From the NCBI GenBank assembly GCA_963823165.1, contig CAWGKV010000002.1:62001-126000 (forward strand): DNA of 64,000 nucleotides, in the 5' to 3' direction. Every line of letters begins with the position of its first letter. Within the stretch, counting starts at the first letter, position 1. The position numbers were made by a program, and so were the translations under genes. The stretch is from Roseiarcus sp963823165 (lineage in GTDB: Bacteria > Pseudomonadota > Alphaproteobacteria > Rhizobiales > Beijerinckiaceae). A model generated the notes under the pieces. The model ran no database searches. It had not been told where the DNA came from and saw only the letters and a list, made by a program, of their open reading frames with translations. Positions 43,492 to 51,265 of this stretch are shown here, in pieces.

Positions 43492-46400
43492 CTACCCCAC
43501 CTCGAGCAGCCGCTCCGCCTCGGCGAGCTCGACCGACACGATCTGGCTCACCCCTCGCTCCGCCATCGTCACGCCGAACAGGCGGTCCATCCGGGCCATG
43601 GTGATCGGGTTGTGGGTGATGGTGACGAAGCGGGTGTCGGCGCGCTTGCGCATCTCTTCCAGCAGGTCACAGAAACGCTCGACATTGTAGTCGTCGAGCG
43701 GCGCGTCGACCTCGTCGAGCACGCAGATCGGCGAGGGGTTGGTGAGGAACACGGCGAAGATGAGCGACATCGCGGTCAGCGCCTGCTCGCCGCCCGACAG
43801 CAGGGTCAGCGTCTGCGGCTTCTTGCCGGGAGGTCTGGCGACGAGCTCGAGCCCCGCCTGGAGCGGGTCGTCGCTTTCGACCAGCTGGAGCTCCGCCTCG
43901 CCCCCCTCGAACAGGGTCGAGAACAGGCTCTTGAAATGGCCGTTGACCACGTCGAAAGCGCCGATCAGACGCTCGCGGCCTTCCTGGTTGAGCGAGCCGA
44001 TCGCGCCGCGGAGCTTGCGGATCGCCTCCGTCAGGTCGTCGCGCTCGGCGATCAGCCTGTCGCGGCTCGCCTCGACCTCCGCGAGCTCATCGTCGGCGCG
44101 CAGGTTCACCGCCCCCAGCCGCTCGCGCTCCTGCCTCAGGTGTTCGAGCTTCTGCATGACCTGATCGAGCTCGGGCAGCGGGGCGTTCGGCTCGTGCTTC
44201 GCCAGCGCCGCCAGGCCCGCCGGCTCGCAGTCGAGGTCCGTCTGGATCGCCCGCAGGAGCTGATCGTGCAGGGCGCGGGCCGCCTCGAGACGGGCTTCCG
44301 AGGCCGCGCGCGCCTCGCGCGCCGCGCTCATCGCCTCCAGCGCCCGGCGCGCGGCCCGGTCGGCCTCGGCGAGCGCGGTCTCGCCGAGCGCGCGCGCGTC
44401 CGAGGCTTCCTTCCGCGCCGCCTCCGCCTTGTCGAACTCGTCGGCCAGCGCCCGGCGGCGGCGGCCGAATTCGAGCGGCGCCTCGGCGAGCCGCTCGCGT
44501 TCCTCCTCCAGGCCGGCGCGGCGCTCGGAAATCTCGGCGATCTGCGCCTCGGCGCGCCCCCGCCGTTCGTCCCACGACTTGCGCTCGTCCGCGATCGCGG
44601 CGCGGCGGGCGACCCGCGCCTCGGCCTCGCGCGAGAGGTTCTGCGCCGCGGCGTGCGCTTCGGCGAATTCCGCCCTGGCCTGGGCGGCGCCGGCTCGGGC
44701 TCGCTCGAGCGCGAGCGTCAGCTCCTCGCTCGGCGCGAGGGCGGCCATCGCCTCTTCGGCTTGCGCCTTGCGCTCGGCCAATTCGTCGCGCACGGCTTTG
44801 GCGCGCGACGCAGCTTCTTCCAGCGCCGAAAGCCTCGTCAGCGCCTGGGCGCGCTTGCGCTCGAAGTCGGCCAGCGCCTCGCGGGCGCTGTCGGAGGCGG
44901 CGCGGGCGGCGCGCACCCGCGCCCGCCACTCGGCTTCCGACGCCGCGGCCTCCCGCAGAGCGGCCGCCGCGCGATCGGCCTCTGCCCGCACCGGGTCGAG
45001 GGCGGCGCGCGCGGCCTCGACCTCTCCCTCGAGGTCGGCGAGGCGGTTCTTCTCCGCAAGTCTCCGCGCGGCGGGCGTGGGCGCCTCGGCGGCGGCGACA
45101 AAACCGTCCCAGCGCCAGAGATCGCCCTCGGGCGAGACGAGGCGCTGGCCGACCTCCAGAAACGCCATGAGCCGCTCGCCGTCGGCGCGGGCGACGATCC
45201 CGATCTGGGCGAGGCGGCGCGCCAGCGCCGGGGGCGCCGTCACCCGGGAGGCGAGCGGCTCGACGCCGTCCGGCAGGGACGGGTCGGCGCCGACCCCGGG
45301 AAGAAGCGACCAGTGCGCGGCCGCCCTTTCGTCCGAAGGCGCGTCGAGATCGTCGCCGAGCGCCGCCCCGAGAGCCGCCTCGTAGCCGCGCGCGACCGCA
45401 ATCGCGTCGACGACTGGCGGAAATTCCCTCTCCGACATCGCGCCGAGAACGTTGGCGAGAGTGCGCGCTTCCGTCTCGAGCGCCTGCGCCGCCCGCTCGG
45501 CCTCGGCGAGCGGCCCGCGCGAACGCGCCTCCGCTTCGCGCGCCTCCGCGTGGCGCGCTTCGGCCGCGAGCGCCGCCTCTTCGGCCGCGGCCAGCCCATC
45601 GGCGAGCTCGGCTGCCGCGTCGGCGCGCTGCTCCCGCTCTGCGTCGTCCGGCGACGAAGCGCGCATGGCCGCGAGATCGCGCTCGACCCGCCCGTGTTCC
45701 GACTCCAGTCGAGCGAGGCGGCGGCCCTCCTCGGCCGCGGCGGCCCCGAGCGCATGGCGGCGGGCGTTGAGGTCGGACGAGGCAGCCTGCGCCTCCGCGA
45801 GATCGGCCTCCGCAGAGGCGAGCCGCCTTCGGGCTTCCTCCTCGCGCTCGCGCGCCTCGGCGGCGAGGCCGCCGGCGTTGTCGATCGCTGCCGCGAGAGC
45901 GGAATCCTCGCCCGCGAGCCGCTCGACGACCCCTGCGGCGTCGGCGATCAGCGCCTGTTCGCGCTCGAGGTCGCGGGCGAACTGGGCGGCGCGCCGCTCG
46001 AGCTCGGCCTCCCGCTCCCGGGCGCGCTTCTCCTCGGCATCGAGCGCGTCGCGGGCGAGGGCGATGCGGTGGAGCGCCGCGCCTCGCTTCGCCTCCTCCT
46101 CGCGCAAGGACGGCAGGTCGGCGGCGGCCAAAGCCTGCAGGCGCGCCGCCTCGCCCTGGGCGCGGGTGCGCTCGGCGACGTCGAGCAAGTCCGAGTCGAG
46201 TTTCTTCGCCGCCTCGGCGAAGGCCGTCTCGTGCTCCCGCCAGGCGATGAGATGGGCCAGCGCGTCGTGGCGGCGGATGTCGGCGGCGAGATTGCGGTAG
46301 CGGCTCGACTGCCGCGCCTGGCGCTTCAGACTCTCGACCTGGACGTCGATCTGCTTCAGCACGTCCTCGACGCGCAGGAGGTTGTCCTCCGCCCCCTTCA

Positions 46401-46950
46401 GCCTCAGCTCCGCCTCGTGGCGGCGGGAATGGAGGCCGGAAATCCCGGCCGCTTCCTCAAGGATCAGCCTGCGCGCCTGGGGCTTGGCGGCGATGATCTC
46501 GCCGATCTGGCCCTGGCGGACGAGCGCGGGCGAGCGCGCCCCGGTGGAGGCGTCGGCGAACAGGAGCTGCACGTCGCGGGCCCGCACTTCCTTGCCGTTG
46601 ACGCGATAGGTCGAGCCCTCGTCGCGCTCGATGCGGCGGGTGACCTCGATCGTCTCGTGGTCGTTGAAGGCGGCGGGGGCCCTGCGGTCGGAATTGTCCA
46701 GCAGAAGGCCGACCTCGGCGATGTTGCGCGAGGGCCGCTTGCCGGAGCCGGCGAAAATGACGTCGTCCATCCCCGAGCCGCGCATCGCCTTGAACGAGCT
46801 CTCGCCCATCACCCAGCGCAAAGCCTCGACGAGGTTCGACTTGCCGCAGCCGTTCGGACCGACGACGCCGGTCAGGCCCGGCTCGATCTTGAACTCGGCG
46901 GCGTCGCAGAAGCTCTTGAAGCCGGTGACGCGCAAGCGCTCGAATTTCAT
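43492..46950 (-). CDS. smc: Chromosome segregation ATPase SMC
   Basis: A 1152-residue protein with the N-terminal Walker A GVVGPNGCGKSNLVEALRWV-MGE, two long Ala/Glu/Arg-rich coiled coils, a central hinge (ALGAALGDDLDAPSDERAA...GVEPLASRV), the signature LSGGEQALTAMSL and Walker B ICVLDEVDAPLDDYNV. SMC dimers with ScpAB organise and resolve the chromosome. The coiled coils are extremely GC-rich, which opens a spurious frame of about 1270 codons on the other strand. It follows the DsbA-like gene on the same strand. Confidence 0.97.
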   Translation of the reverse strand: MKFERLRVTGFKSFCDAAEFKIEPGLTGVVGPNGCGKSNLVEALRWVMGESSFKAMRGSGMDDVIFAGSGKRPSRNIAEVGLLLDNSDRRAPAAFNDHETIEVTRRIERDEGSTYRVNGKEVRARDVQLLFADASTGARSPALVRQGQIGEIIAAKPQARRLILEEAAGISGLHSRRHEAELRLKGAEDNLLRVEDVLKQIDVQVESLKRQARQSSRYRNLAADIRRHDALAHLIAWREHETAFAEAAKKLDSDLLDVAERTRAQGEAARLQALAAADLPSLREEEAKRGAALHRIALARDALDAEEKRAREREAELERRAAQFARDLEREQALIADAAGVVERLAGEDSALAAAIDNAGGLAAEAREREEEARRRLASAEADLAEAQAASSDLNARRHALGAAAAEEGRRLARLESEHGRVERDLAAMRASSPDDAEREQRADAAAELADGLAAAEEAALAAEARHAEAREAEARSRGPLAEAERAAQALETEARTLANVLGAMSEREFPPVVDAIAVARGYEAALGAALGDDLDAPSDERAAAHWSLLPGVGADPSLPDGVEPLASRVTAPPALARRLAQIGIVARADGERLMAFLEVGQRLVSPEGDLWRWDGFVAAAEAPTPAARRLAEKNRLADLEGEVEAARAALDPVRAEADRAAAALREAAASEAEWRARVRAARAASDSAREALADFERKRAQALTRLSALEEAASRAKAVRDELAERKAQAEEAMAALAPSEELTLALERARAGAAQARAEFAEAHAAAQNLSREAEARVARRAAIADERKSWDERRGRAEAQIAEISERRAGLEEERERLAEAPLEFGRRRRALADEFDKAEAARKEASDARALGETALAEADRAARRALEAMSAAREARAASEARLEAARALHDQLLRAIQTDLDCEPAGLAALAKHEPNAPLPELDQVMQKLEHLRQERERLGAVNLRADDELAEVEASRDRLIAERDDLTEAIRKLRGAIGSLNQEGRERLIGAFDVVNGHFKSLFSTLFEGGEAELQLVESDDPLQAGLELVARPPGKKPQTLTLLSGGEQALTAMSLIFAVFLTNPSPICVLDEVDAPLDDYNVERFCDLLEEMRKRADTRFVTITHNPITMARMDRLFGVTMAERGVSQIVSVELAEAERLLEVG

Positions 46951-47114
46951 CGGGGCGGCCTTTCGCCCCGGTCCCCGCGCTGCAGCATCCCGCGACCCGG
47001 CGCGCCCGTCAAACGTCTTCTCCGAATCTCACCCGAAACGGGATCGGATCGAATTAGCCGCCATATCGGCTCGGCGCAATCAACCCCAGAAGGCGATAAA
47101 GCTGTGCGAAACGC

Positions 47115-47747
47115 TCACCTGGCCGTGGACGGGAGCACTTGGTCAATTTTGTCAAGCGCATGCTCGCCATTGAGCTCGACCCCGTCGACGAAGAAGGTCG
47201 GCGTCGTTTTGACCTTGAGCTTCGTCGCGGCGTCGTCCCGCTCCTTCTCGACGGCCTTCAGCAGCGCCTGATTCTTGAGGCAGGAGTCGAACTCCGCCTC
47301 CGACATTCCGGTCGCCATGAGCTGCTCCTTGAGGTGAACGAGCGGACTGGCGGTGAAGGCCCATTCGGACTGATGGTCGAACAGGCGGTCGATCACCGCC
47401 TCGCGTTTCGGCCCGGCGCAGCGCGCCAGCATGAAGGCGCCGATGGAGAGCGGATCGAGCGGGAACTCGCGCAAGATGAACTTCGCCTTGCCTGTATCGA
47501 CGTATTTGGCCTTGATCGCGGGCCAGGCGTCCTTGTGGAAGGCGGCGCAGTGGCTGCAGGTCAGGGAGCCATATTCGACGATCGTCGCTGGCGCGTCTGC
47601 GGATCCCTCGACGACGTCGGGCAGCGCCTGCGGCGCGGCGAGCGCCGCAAGGACGGCGGGCGACGGGGCGGCGGCGTAGGTCAGCGCGGCGGCAGTGACG
47701 GGCGCGAAGGCGAGGGCCGCGAGGCGGGTGAGGCGAAGGGCGAGCAT
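47115..47747 (-). CDS. DsbA-family periplasmic thiol protein
   Basis: Start MLALRLTRLAALAFAPVTAA, a signal peptide; an upstream in-frame ATG would spoil it. The mature 190-residue protein has the thioredoxin active site SLTCSHCAAFH (Cys-Ser-His-Cys), the cis-Pro loop TTPTFFVDG and the inserted helical domain of DsbA/DsbG-like proteins. It probably oxidises or isomerises disulfides in the periplasm. It lies 160 bp before smc on the same strand, as in other alphaproteobacteria. Confidence 0.88.
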   Translation of the reverse strand: MLALRLTRLAALAFAPVTAAALTYAAAPSPAVLAALAAPQALPDVVEGSADAPATIVEYGSLTCSHCAAFHKDAWPAIKAKYVDTGKAKFILREFPLDPLSIGAFMLARCAGPKREAVIDRLFDHQSEWAFTASPLVHLKEQLMATGMSEAEFDSCLKNQALLKAVEKERDDAATKLKVKTTPTFFVDGVELNGEHALDKIDQVLPSTAR

Positions 47748-48003
47748 GGGGCTCTCCGGCGGATCGGACAAAGCTAACGCCGGTGGCGCGGACGGGCAAA
47801 TACGAGCGCTCAGCACCCCGCGGACGATGCTCGAGGATGACCTCGCCGCCGTCCATTCGGCAACGCGCGCAAGCCGCGCGGAAGGAAAAATGACGAATGT
47901 AAGAAGGGAGTAAAGCGCTTGACAGCATTACAATCCCCGTGATTGTGTGAGCTGACGGGTCGATCTTATCAGGTTGCGTGTTGGGGACTCTGGGGAGTTG
48001 ACG

Positions 48004-48195
48004 ATGAAATCATTGCCGAGTGCACTTTGGTTGTGCGTCAGCATGGCCGCGACGGCGCATGCGGGCATTTGTGCGAGTGCTTTCGGCTGTCGCGCCGCGC
48101 CCTCCCCCGAGATCGGCGCCGGCATTCCGGTCGCGCTAGCCGTCGGCGCGGTGCTTCTGGCCACGACGCTCTTGGCGCGTTGGCGACGAGTATAA
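48004..48195 (+). CDS. Small exported protein with exosortase-like C-terminal sorting signal
   Basis: GGGGAG lies 6 bp before the ATG and TTGACA at 47919-47924. The 63-residue product has a signal peptide (MKSLPSALWLCVSMAATAHA), a very short mature part with two Cys (GICASAFGCRAA) and a tail PEIGAGIPVALAVGAVLLAT followed by TLLARWRRV: short motif, membrane helix, Arg cluster, as in PEP-CTERM-type proteins. An exosortase-like gene lies 1.2 kb away, so it may be its substrate (inferred). Confidence 0.55.
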   Translation: MKSLPSALWLCVSMAATAHAGICASAFGCRAAPSPEIGAGIPVALAVGAVLLATTLLARWRRV

Positions 48196-48231
48196 ACTGA
48201 AGCTGCGGACGCGTTGCCGCCGACCGTAAGC

Positions 48232-48410
48232 TTATTGCGGCCAGGGCCGCTTGGGTTCGTGATTATCTTCCGGTGTGCGCCGGAGTTGGTCTGCGGCAAT
48301 TTGCAGGCGCTTGGACCTGAGCAGATAACGGGACGGTGTGTACTCCGCCAGGCCAAACGGGGTGAGCGCGGCCTTTTTCATGCGCAAGATGAAGAATGGC
48401 GGGTGCGCCG
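48232..48410 (-). pseudogene. Fragment duplicate of the exosortase-associated gene
   Basis: The minus-strand frame reads FFILRMKKAALTPFGLAEYT-PSRYLL, clearly homologous to FIQRMKYAALAPFGLTEYAP-SRHLL in the gene at 48856-49392, then ends DNHEPKRPWPQ. Only this C-terminal part is found. Confidence 0.65.
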
Positions 48411-48492
48411 CAAGCTGGGAACAAGGCTGTCAACGCAAAATAGAAATGTCCCCTGATTGCGCACGATAGGAATGTCCCGTTCGGGCCTCCGG

Positions 48493-48795
48493 TTAGGGGG
48501 TGGCTAACGGGCGGGCGACGCGCGCTCTCAATGGCGCCATAGCGAGCCCCGCCGCTATCGACGCCCTTGCAGACTCGGCGGTTGGGCTGTCGTCTCGGCG
48601 TGCAGCCAGGACGGCGTCGAGGCGGGCGTCGATGATTTTTTCATCTTCAGCGGGGCCTGGCCGGGGCGAGGATTTGACTTGCGTGTATTGCGGGTCGCGG
48701 TCTTGTAGCGCACCCGCATGGAGCCATCGGGCAAGTGCAGCAGCATGATCTTGGCCCCGCGCATGGCGATGTCGGGGCCGGTTGGCGTGGAGCAT
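48493..48795 (-). pseudogene. ISNCY-type transposase C-terminal remnant
   Basis: Two minus-strand frames give KIMLLHLPDGSMRVRYKTAT and PGPAEDEKIIDARLDAVLAA-RR, which resemble the tail of ISNCY-family transposases (beta segment with RVRYK, then EDEKTIDxRxDA). Just outside, AGAAATGTCCC and AGGAATGTCCC (48439-48480) look like the terminal region of such an element. No integrase core remains. Confidence 0.4.
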
Positions 48796-48855
48796 GAACT
48801 GAAGCTTCGGACGAGCCGGCGCCTAACGTAAGCTCGTGACCGCCTAGCCGTCTAA

Positions 48856-49392
48856 TCATCGCTGGGGTGCGGCGGCGGTGGCGGCTTGAGCCGCGAGTTC
48901 GTCGCGGTTCCAGACGGAGCGCCAGTCAATCGCCTCGGCTGCTCCGCAATCGGCGGGCGCCTCGATCTCAAGTAGATGCCGAGATGGCGCGTATTCCGTC
49001 AGGCCGAACGGCGCGAGCGCCGCGTATTTCATTCGCTGAATGAAGGCCGCGCGAGGCTCGGGCGTGTCCCAGATCCGGTCGAAATACGCATAGCGACGCA
49101 CGTAACCAGGGCCGGGCCCCGCCTCCGTAAGCGCCTCGTCCTCGAACGTCGACAGGCGTAAACCAACCTGCACCGGTTGCGAACAGCCGGGAGCCTCGAA
49201 CACCAGGGTCCGCGAAAACATACCGCTGGTCGTTCTATATTCGCGGAAATCCCAGCCGTGCGAGCCTGCGACGCGGATGACGGCCCGCTCGAGGCTAGCG
49301 TCGTCGGGGATCGGCTCGCGCGAATGCTCGCGGGAAGCAAGCGAAGCCACGAGGATGGCCGCAAAGACCCCGTGCGCCGCCCGGACCCTCAT
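48856..49392 (-). CDS. Exosortase-associated exported protein
   Basis: Starts MRVRAAHGVFAAILVASLAS, an N-terminal signal or anchor, with its ATG overlapping the stop of the exosortase-like gene (ATGA). The 178-residue protein is predicted alpha/beta: LERAVIRVAGSHGWDFREYR-TTSG, LVFEAPGCSQPVQVGLRLST, YFDRIWDTPEPRAAFIQRMK and a C-terminal IDWRSVWNRDELAA. I do not recognise a named family; by position it is comparable to EpsI-like exosortase partners. A fragment of a paralogue lies downstream. Confidence 0.6.
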   Translation of the reverse strand: MRVRAAHGVFAAILVASLASREHSREPIPDDASLERAVIRVAGSHGWDFREYRTTSGMFSRTLVFEAPGCSQPVQVGLRLSTFEDEALTEAGPGPGYVRRYAYFDRIWDTPEPRAAFIQRMKYAALAPFGLTEYAPSRHLLEIEAPADCGAAEAIDWRSVWNRDELAAQAATAAAPQR

Positions 49393-50323
49393 GCAGCCCG
49401 CCTCACCGCCCTCGATCCATAAAGGCTCATCAAGAGGATCAGCATCGACGCGCCGACGGCAAAAATCTGGGCGCCGGCCCCATAATGCCAATACTGATAG
49501 AGGTCGGCGTCCCATGCCATGAGACAGAGTCTCGTAACGTTGCAAAGCACCATTGTTAATCCGACCACGCCCCCGGTCACGAAATCGCGAGGTCGCCAAT
49601 TGCGGTCCTTAAGGCTGCGCACCGCCAACCAGCATAGTGCAGCCACCGACAGATTGTGGAACGAGGAGCATAGATCGTACAACACGATGCCGTGACCGCT
49701 CGGACCGGTGATGACGTTGTTCTCCCATACTGTTCCCGGTCGAACTGCCTGCAGCATCGTTCCCACAACCGCGGTCTCAGCCCGCAGCAATGGGAGGGCG
49801 AACAAATTGAAGATAAGGCGCCCCAGAACTCCTGAACCGAGAGTGCGGCGAGGACGATTCCGGCTGCACGCAGCTTTGGGTCGCCCCCGTCGAAGAGGCA
49901 GCCATAAATTCCGACACCGACCGCAGTGATCCAGATCATCTGGATCGACGGGACGAAGACCAAGCAGCAAAGCGCCAAGGCGAACAAGAAATCCCGCAAT
50001 TGCGCAACGGGGGCAGGATCGCTCGAGGCGAGGAGACGAAAGATGGCGTACCACGCCATGAGCTGGAAGACGCCGACCGAGCCGAGATCGGAGAGGAGCT
50101 GCTCCAGCGAAACGGGCGGCGTCCCCTTGACCATGTCAAAGAGTTGATTGAAAAGAATGATCGCACAAACCCAGATGAAAAGGTCGCGGCGAGGCAGCTC
50201 GAGCCCAACGGCCCTCCCGCCGGTACTCGTCAACGTTCGCGCCGCAAGCACGACCAATGGACTGCTCCCAAAAGAACTTAGACCGGGCCCGCGCCCCGCC
50301 CTGACTTGTTGACTAGGTATCAC
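49389..50323 (-). pseudogene. Exosortase/archaeosortase-family protease, one frameshift
   Basis: The N-terminal part (frame from a GTG at 50323) has membrane helices RDLFIWVCAIILFNQLFDMV to VQEFWG; the rest is in the next frame, RLIFNLFALPLLRAETAVVG...GHGIVLYDLCSSFHNLSVAA...VLCNVTRLCLMAW...YQYWHYGAGA. These give the exosortase catalytic Cys, Arg and His. The shift falls in a C4 run at 49822-49825 and one added base would repair it, so it may be a sequence error. Exosortases cleave and anchor PEP-CTERM-type substrates at the membrane. Confidence 0.75.
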
Positions 50324-50491
50324 ACGAGGCGGCTGGCCGCCAACGCGCGTTCCTCACGCTGCGGTGTTTCGCGGCAAAAAAGCTCGACGCGGGGCGGTCT
50401 TTGCCCTATGAGGCGTGCCTCAACTCAAAACAGCGCGCCGAAGCGCTCGCCGGTTCTCCAGAATCCGGCGTCACGGCAGGAGTTCAAACCC

Positions 50492-50911
50492 ATGAACATC
50501 ATCGAGAAGCTCGAGGCGGAGCACGCGGCGAAACTGCCCGGTGCGAAGATGCCGGACTTCCAGCCAGGCGACACCGTCGTGGTCAACGTCAAGGTGGCCG
50601 AGGGCGACCGCACCCGCGTCCAGGCCTACGAAGGCGTCTGCATCGCGCGCAGCGGCAGCGGCCTGAACGAGAATTTCACCGTCCGCAAGATTTCATACGG
50701 CGAGGGGGTGGAGCGCGTGTTCCCCGTCTTTTCGCCGATGATCGACTCGGTAAGGGTGCTCCGCCGCGGCAAGGTGCGCCGCGCCAAGCTCTATTACCTG
50801 CGCGACCGCCGGGGCAAGTCGGCGCGCATCGCCGAGCGAACGGAGTCCGCGTCCAGCAAGGCCGAGGCGGCGGCGGCCAAGGCCGCCAAGGAAGCCGCGG
50901 CCAAGGGGTGA
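50492..50911 (+). CDS. rplS: 50S ribosomal protein L19
   Basis: Start MNIIEKLEAEHAAKLPGAKM is preceded by CAGGAG. The 139-residue protein has the L19 core FQPGDTVVVNVKVAEGDRTR-VQAYEGVCIA, FTVRKISYGEGVERVFPVFS and KLYYLRDRRGKSARI, followed by the Ala/Lys-rich tail common in alphaproteobacteria. L19 sits at the 30S-50S interface. Confidence 0.98.
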   Translation: MNIIEKLEAEHAAKLPGAKMPDFQPGDTVVVNVKVAEGDRTRVQAYEGVCIARSGSGLNENFTVRKISYGEGVERVFPVFSPMIDSVRVLRRGKVRRAKLYYLRDRRGKSARIAERTESASSKAEAAAAKAAKEAAAKG

Positions 50912-50955
50912 TTTTTTTCGTCGGCCCGCCGGGGCGGCGTCAGGAGAGGAACGTC

Positions 50956-51195
50956 ATGTCGGAAGCCGTCATCGCCCAGAAGGCGCCCTACGGGAAGGAC
51001 CTGGAAGCGGGCAAGACCTATTACTGGTGCGCCTGCGGCCGGTCCGCCAATCAGCCGTTCTGCGACGGCTCGCACAAAGCCGTCGGCATGACGCCCACGG
51101 CCTTCACGGCCGAGAAGACGGCGACCGCCTATCTCTGCGGCTGCAAGCAGTCGAAGAACGCCCCCTATTGCGACGGCTCGCACAAGAGCCTGTGA
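50956..51195 (+). CDS. CDGSH iron-sulfur domain protein
   Basis: A 79-residue protein with two CDGSH modules: YYWCACGRSANQPFCDGSHK and YLCGCKQSKNAPYCDGSHKS. Each has three Cys and one His to hold a 2Fe-2S cluster. AGGAGAGG precedes the ATG. It follows rplS and ends in a strong terminator. The family is linked to redox or iron homeostasis; the role is unproven. Confidence 0.93.
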   Translation: MSEAVIAQKAPYGKDLEAGKTYYWCACGRSANQPFCDGSHKAVGMTPTAFTAEKTATAYLCGCKQSKNAPYCDGSHKSL

Positions 51196-51216
51196 GCCCA
51201 CCCTTGAACGAATTGG

Positions 51217-51246
51217 AAAGGCCGGCGGCGATCCCGCCGGCCTTTC
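51217..51246 (+). terminator. Rho-independent-type hairpin after the CDGSH gene
   Basis: AAAGGCCGGCGG-CGATC-CCGCCGGCCTTT: a perfect GC-rich stem whose 3' side runs into T-rich sequence, 20 bp after the stop codon. Confidence 0.8.
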
Positions 51247-51265
51247 GCGTTTCTGACTGGGCCCT

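Noticed and set aside
43456..47271. Open frame of about 1270 codons on the plus strand opposite smc
   Set aside because: It mirrors the GC-rich coiled-coil codons of smc, has Arg/Gly/Leu-biased composition and no recognisable domain; smc on the other strand is certain.
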